64,000 nucleotides of DNA from Cardinalis cardinalis. Lineage: Eukaryota > Chordata > Aves > Passeriformes > Cardinalidae. This document shows, piece by piece, positions 62,351 through 64,000 of this stretch. The notes below the pieces were generated by a model. The model ran no database searches, was not told the origin of the DNA, and was given only the letters and a program-made list of their open reading frames with translations. The first letter of the stretch is position 1. The number at the start of each line of letters is the position of its first letter. Position numbers and translations under genes: made by a program. Where the stretch lies: the NCBI GenBank assembly GCA_014549065.1, contig JACDOX010000082.1, positions 1,799,690-1,863,689 of the forward strand, given 5' to 3'.

Positions 62351-64000
62351 TTTTGCAATTCCCCAGCCCAGAAAGCAGCCCAGCAGTGTCTCTGCTGCAG
62401 CAACATCTGGCAAGCCTTCCATTAAGGGCTGCCTGTCTGATAGATTCTCTTCCCACAGAAAACACATTAACCAAATGCAATGCTTACCCCAGCAAACATA
62501 TCCAGACAATAATGAGAGGGTGAAACAGCAGCATCCACATGAAGCAAGACCTCACTGAAGTGAGTGATGCCACTATGCCATTTTTTCTTAAAGCCTGACT
62601 ACATCTTTAAAATACTTGGAAGTGTAAATACTGCCTTTGCATTTAACGACACAATAAAAAGTGGTTTAATACAGCAATAAAAACTCCAATATGCCTTGAC
62701 AAAGTTATTTTAAACACAGGACTAAAGCCCATAGCTACTATGTTGTAGACAGATTTAATTTCAGAAAGGCCTTGACACAACACCGTTTTAACTGAAAGTA
62801 AAATATTCTGCATATCCAGACTTACTAAATAAATCTCAAGGTTTTTATGGCACTAATTAATGAGTATGAGCACATTGGGACTGCTGAGTAATTTGCACTA
62901 AGGCTATATATTTTAGATGCAAAAGCAGAAAGTGGCAGATGCCTAAGTACTGAAAATGGGGTTTAGGACCCTCTGAAATAAAATAGCTGCAAATGAGGAA
63001 TTCTTGTACTTCAGGAGAGAATATTTACTACAGTGACCTAGGACATAAGTGAGATCAGAGAATTAGAAGCAGCATGAACTGAATTCTGCCCTTCAAAACA
63101 TCACACAAGGAAAACAGTGAAGAGAGTTAATTGTGCTTGTTTGCAGCAATCAGTGTTTCATCACATGTAACACTCAGCAAGGCACATGAACAGCTTCACA
63201 CCCACCGTGAGGAAAGGGATTTGACCTGTGTTATCTCCCAGCCATTGGGGTGGGAGACCCAATAGCCAGGGGTCNATGCCCTTGCCAAGCCAAGACCATA
63301 GCACTAATTACCCCCAGGCAGCATTCATTATTGCCCTGGGTAGCTAGGGGGCCCAGCTGTTCCCCACAGGTATCAGGGCCAGCCCCAAGGCCAGGAGCTG
63401 GCAGAACTCCGTGCTGTAGTGGCAGCCACCAGTGCCCAGACACCCCCGCCTTGGCCAGGCAGGACAGATCTGACACATCTCTGGCACATCTGTCCCCACG
63501 GAGTCCAGCGGGGGTGGTGGCAGCTTTGGCTTTAAAACGCATTGAGCTCAGCGTTAGGATGGAAAGTGTTTCCCCCCAGGCTGCCCAATCAAGTGCTCAG
63601 AAGCCGAATTAGCAATTTTTATTTTTAACAAAAAATTAAGCCAAACTTCTGTATTTCAGTTGGAATGAGAAAGGCACTGCTCTCACACACAGCACAGTTA
63701 GCCAGTGTAACAGGACAGNGCTCTCTGGTTGGTGGCAATCTCTTTGTCTGGCACTAACAGCCCCAGAGCTCCCTTCTGTGCATGACATTCCCACAAAGAG
63801 CCTTCACTTCCTTGGGACAGCAGCTCCTGAGGCTGCAGGTCACAGGGAAAAGACAGGGTTTTTTCTGGACAATCACAATAAATTCCAGACCTGTTAAACC
63901 TACAGGGTAATGAGCCACAGAGGGTGTTTAAACATACAGATTGTGTAGACTAGAACAGCAAAGGTTTGTCTTTTGAAAAACAATTCAATTTGACTTTGAA
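62351..64000. other. no gene recognised
   Basis: A GC-richer patch (63220-63560) has open frames on both strands (120 codons plus, 103 minus) with Ala, Pro, Gly and Ser-rich translations typical of chance. A weak imperfect hairpin (CCCCCAGGCA with TGCCCTGGGT) lies near 63312-63350. Nothing else recognised. Confidence 0.45.

Noticed and set aside
1..64000. CRISPR arrays, bacterial operons, ribosome-binding sites
   Set aside because: CR1 elements, a Pol III tRNA gene with split internal promoter, and the lack of dense coding show vertebrate nuclear DNA; no regularly spaced CRISPR-like repeat exists.

Overview
The window looks like a vertebrate nuclear chromosome segment, most likely from a bird and probably a songbird. 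The evidence is several fragments of CR1 non-LTR retrotransposons, some with recognisable endonuclease and reverse-transcriptase protein motifs, two LTR-like repeats of types I associate with bird and songbird genomes, and two weak MIR-like SINE relics. The sequence is AT-rich, full of stops, and carries single ambiguous bases (N) scattered through it. I found no protein-coding exon I could name. The longest open frames (about 120 to 210 codons) lie inside repeats or a CpG-rich stretch, or look like chance.

Layout: 1-12.2 kb is unannotated AT-rich DNA with one striking short palindrome next to a T run (9.3 kb). An LTR-like repeat lies at 12.2-12.6 kb and a second, with an internal ~52-bp periodicity, at 14.7-15.6 kb. 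A long-range inverted repeat (two ~178-bp arms about 95% identical, 2.3 kb apart) spans 17.3-20.0 kb and encloses a purine-rich stretch and a MIR-like relic. A CR1 3' end (23.0 kb) and a 1.4-kb antisense CR1 reverse-transcriptase relic (24.0-25.4 kb) follow; the latter is split by a smaller, oppositely oriented CR1. Another CR1 3' end lies at 27.8-28.1 kb. From 28.1 to 44.8 kb I see only non-coding sequence and a few simple repeats.

The clearest functional gene is an intronless tRNA-Ile(AAT) on the minus strand at 44970-45043, with internal A and B boxes and a T4 stop. It is embedded in a CpG-rich island (about 44.86-45.43 kb) that may also be a Pol II promoter. After it come two more CR1 3' fragments (46.2 and 48.6 kb), an internally deleted CR1 (53.5-54.6 kb) and a MIR-like relic (62.25 kb). 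There is no operon or pathway. The window reads as intergenic or intronic DNA with one tRNA gene, one candidate CpG-island promoter and an ordinary transposon load. I found no convincing new biological system; the best leads are the inverted repeat, the palindrome and the CpG island.
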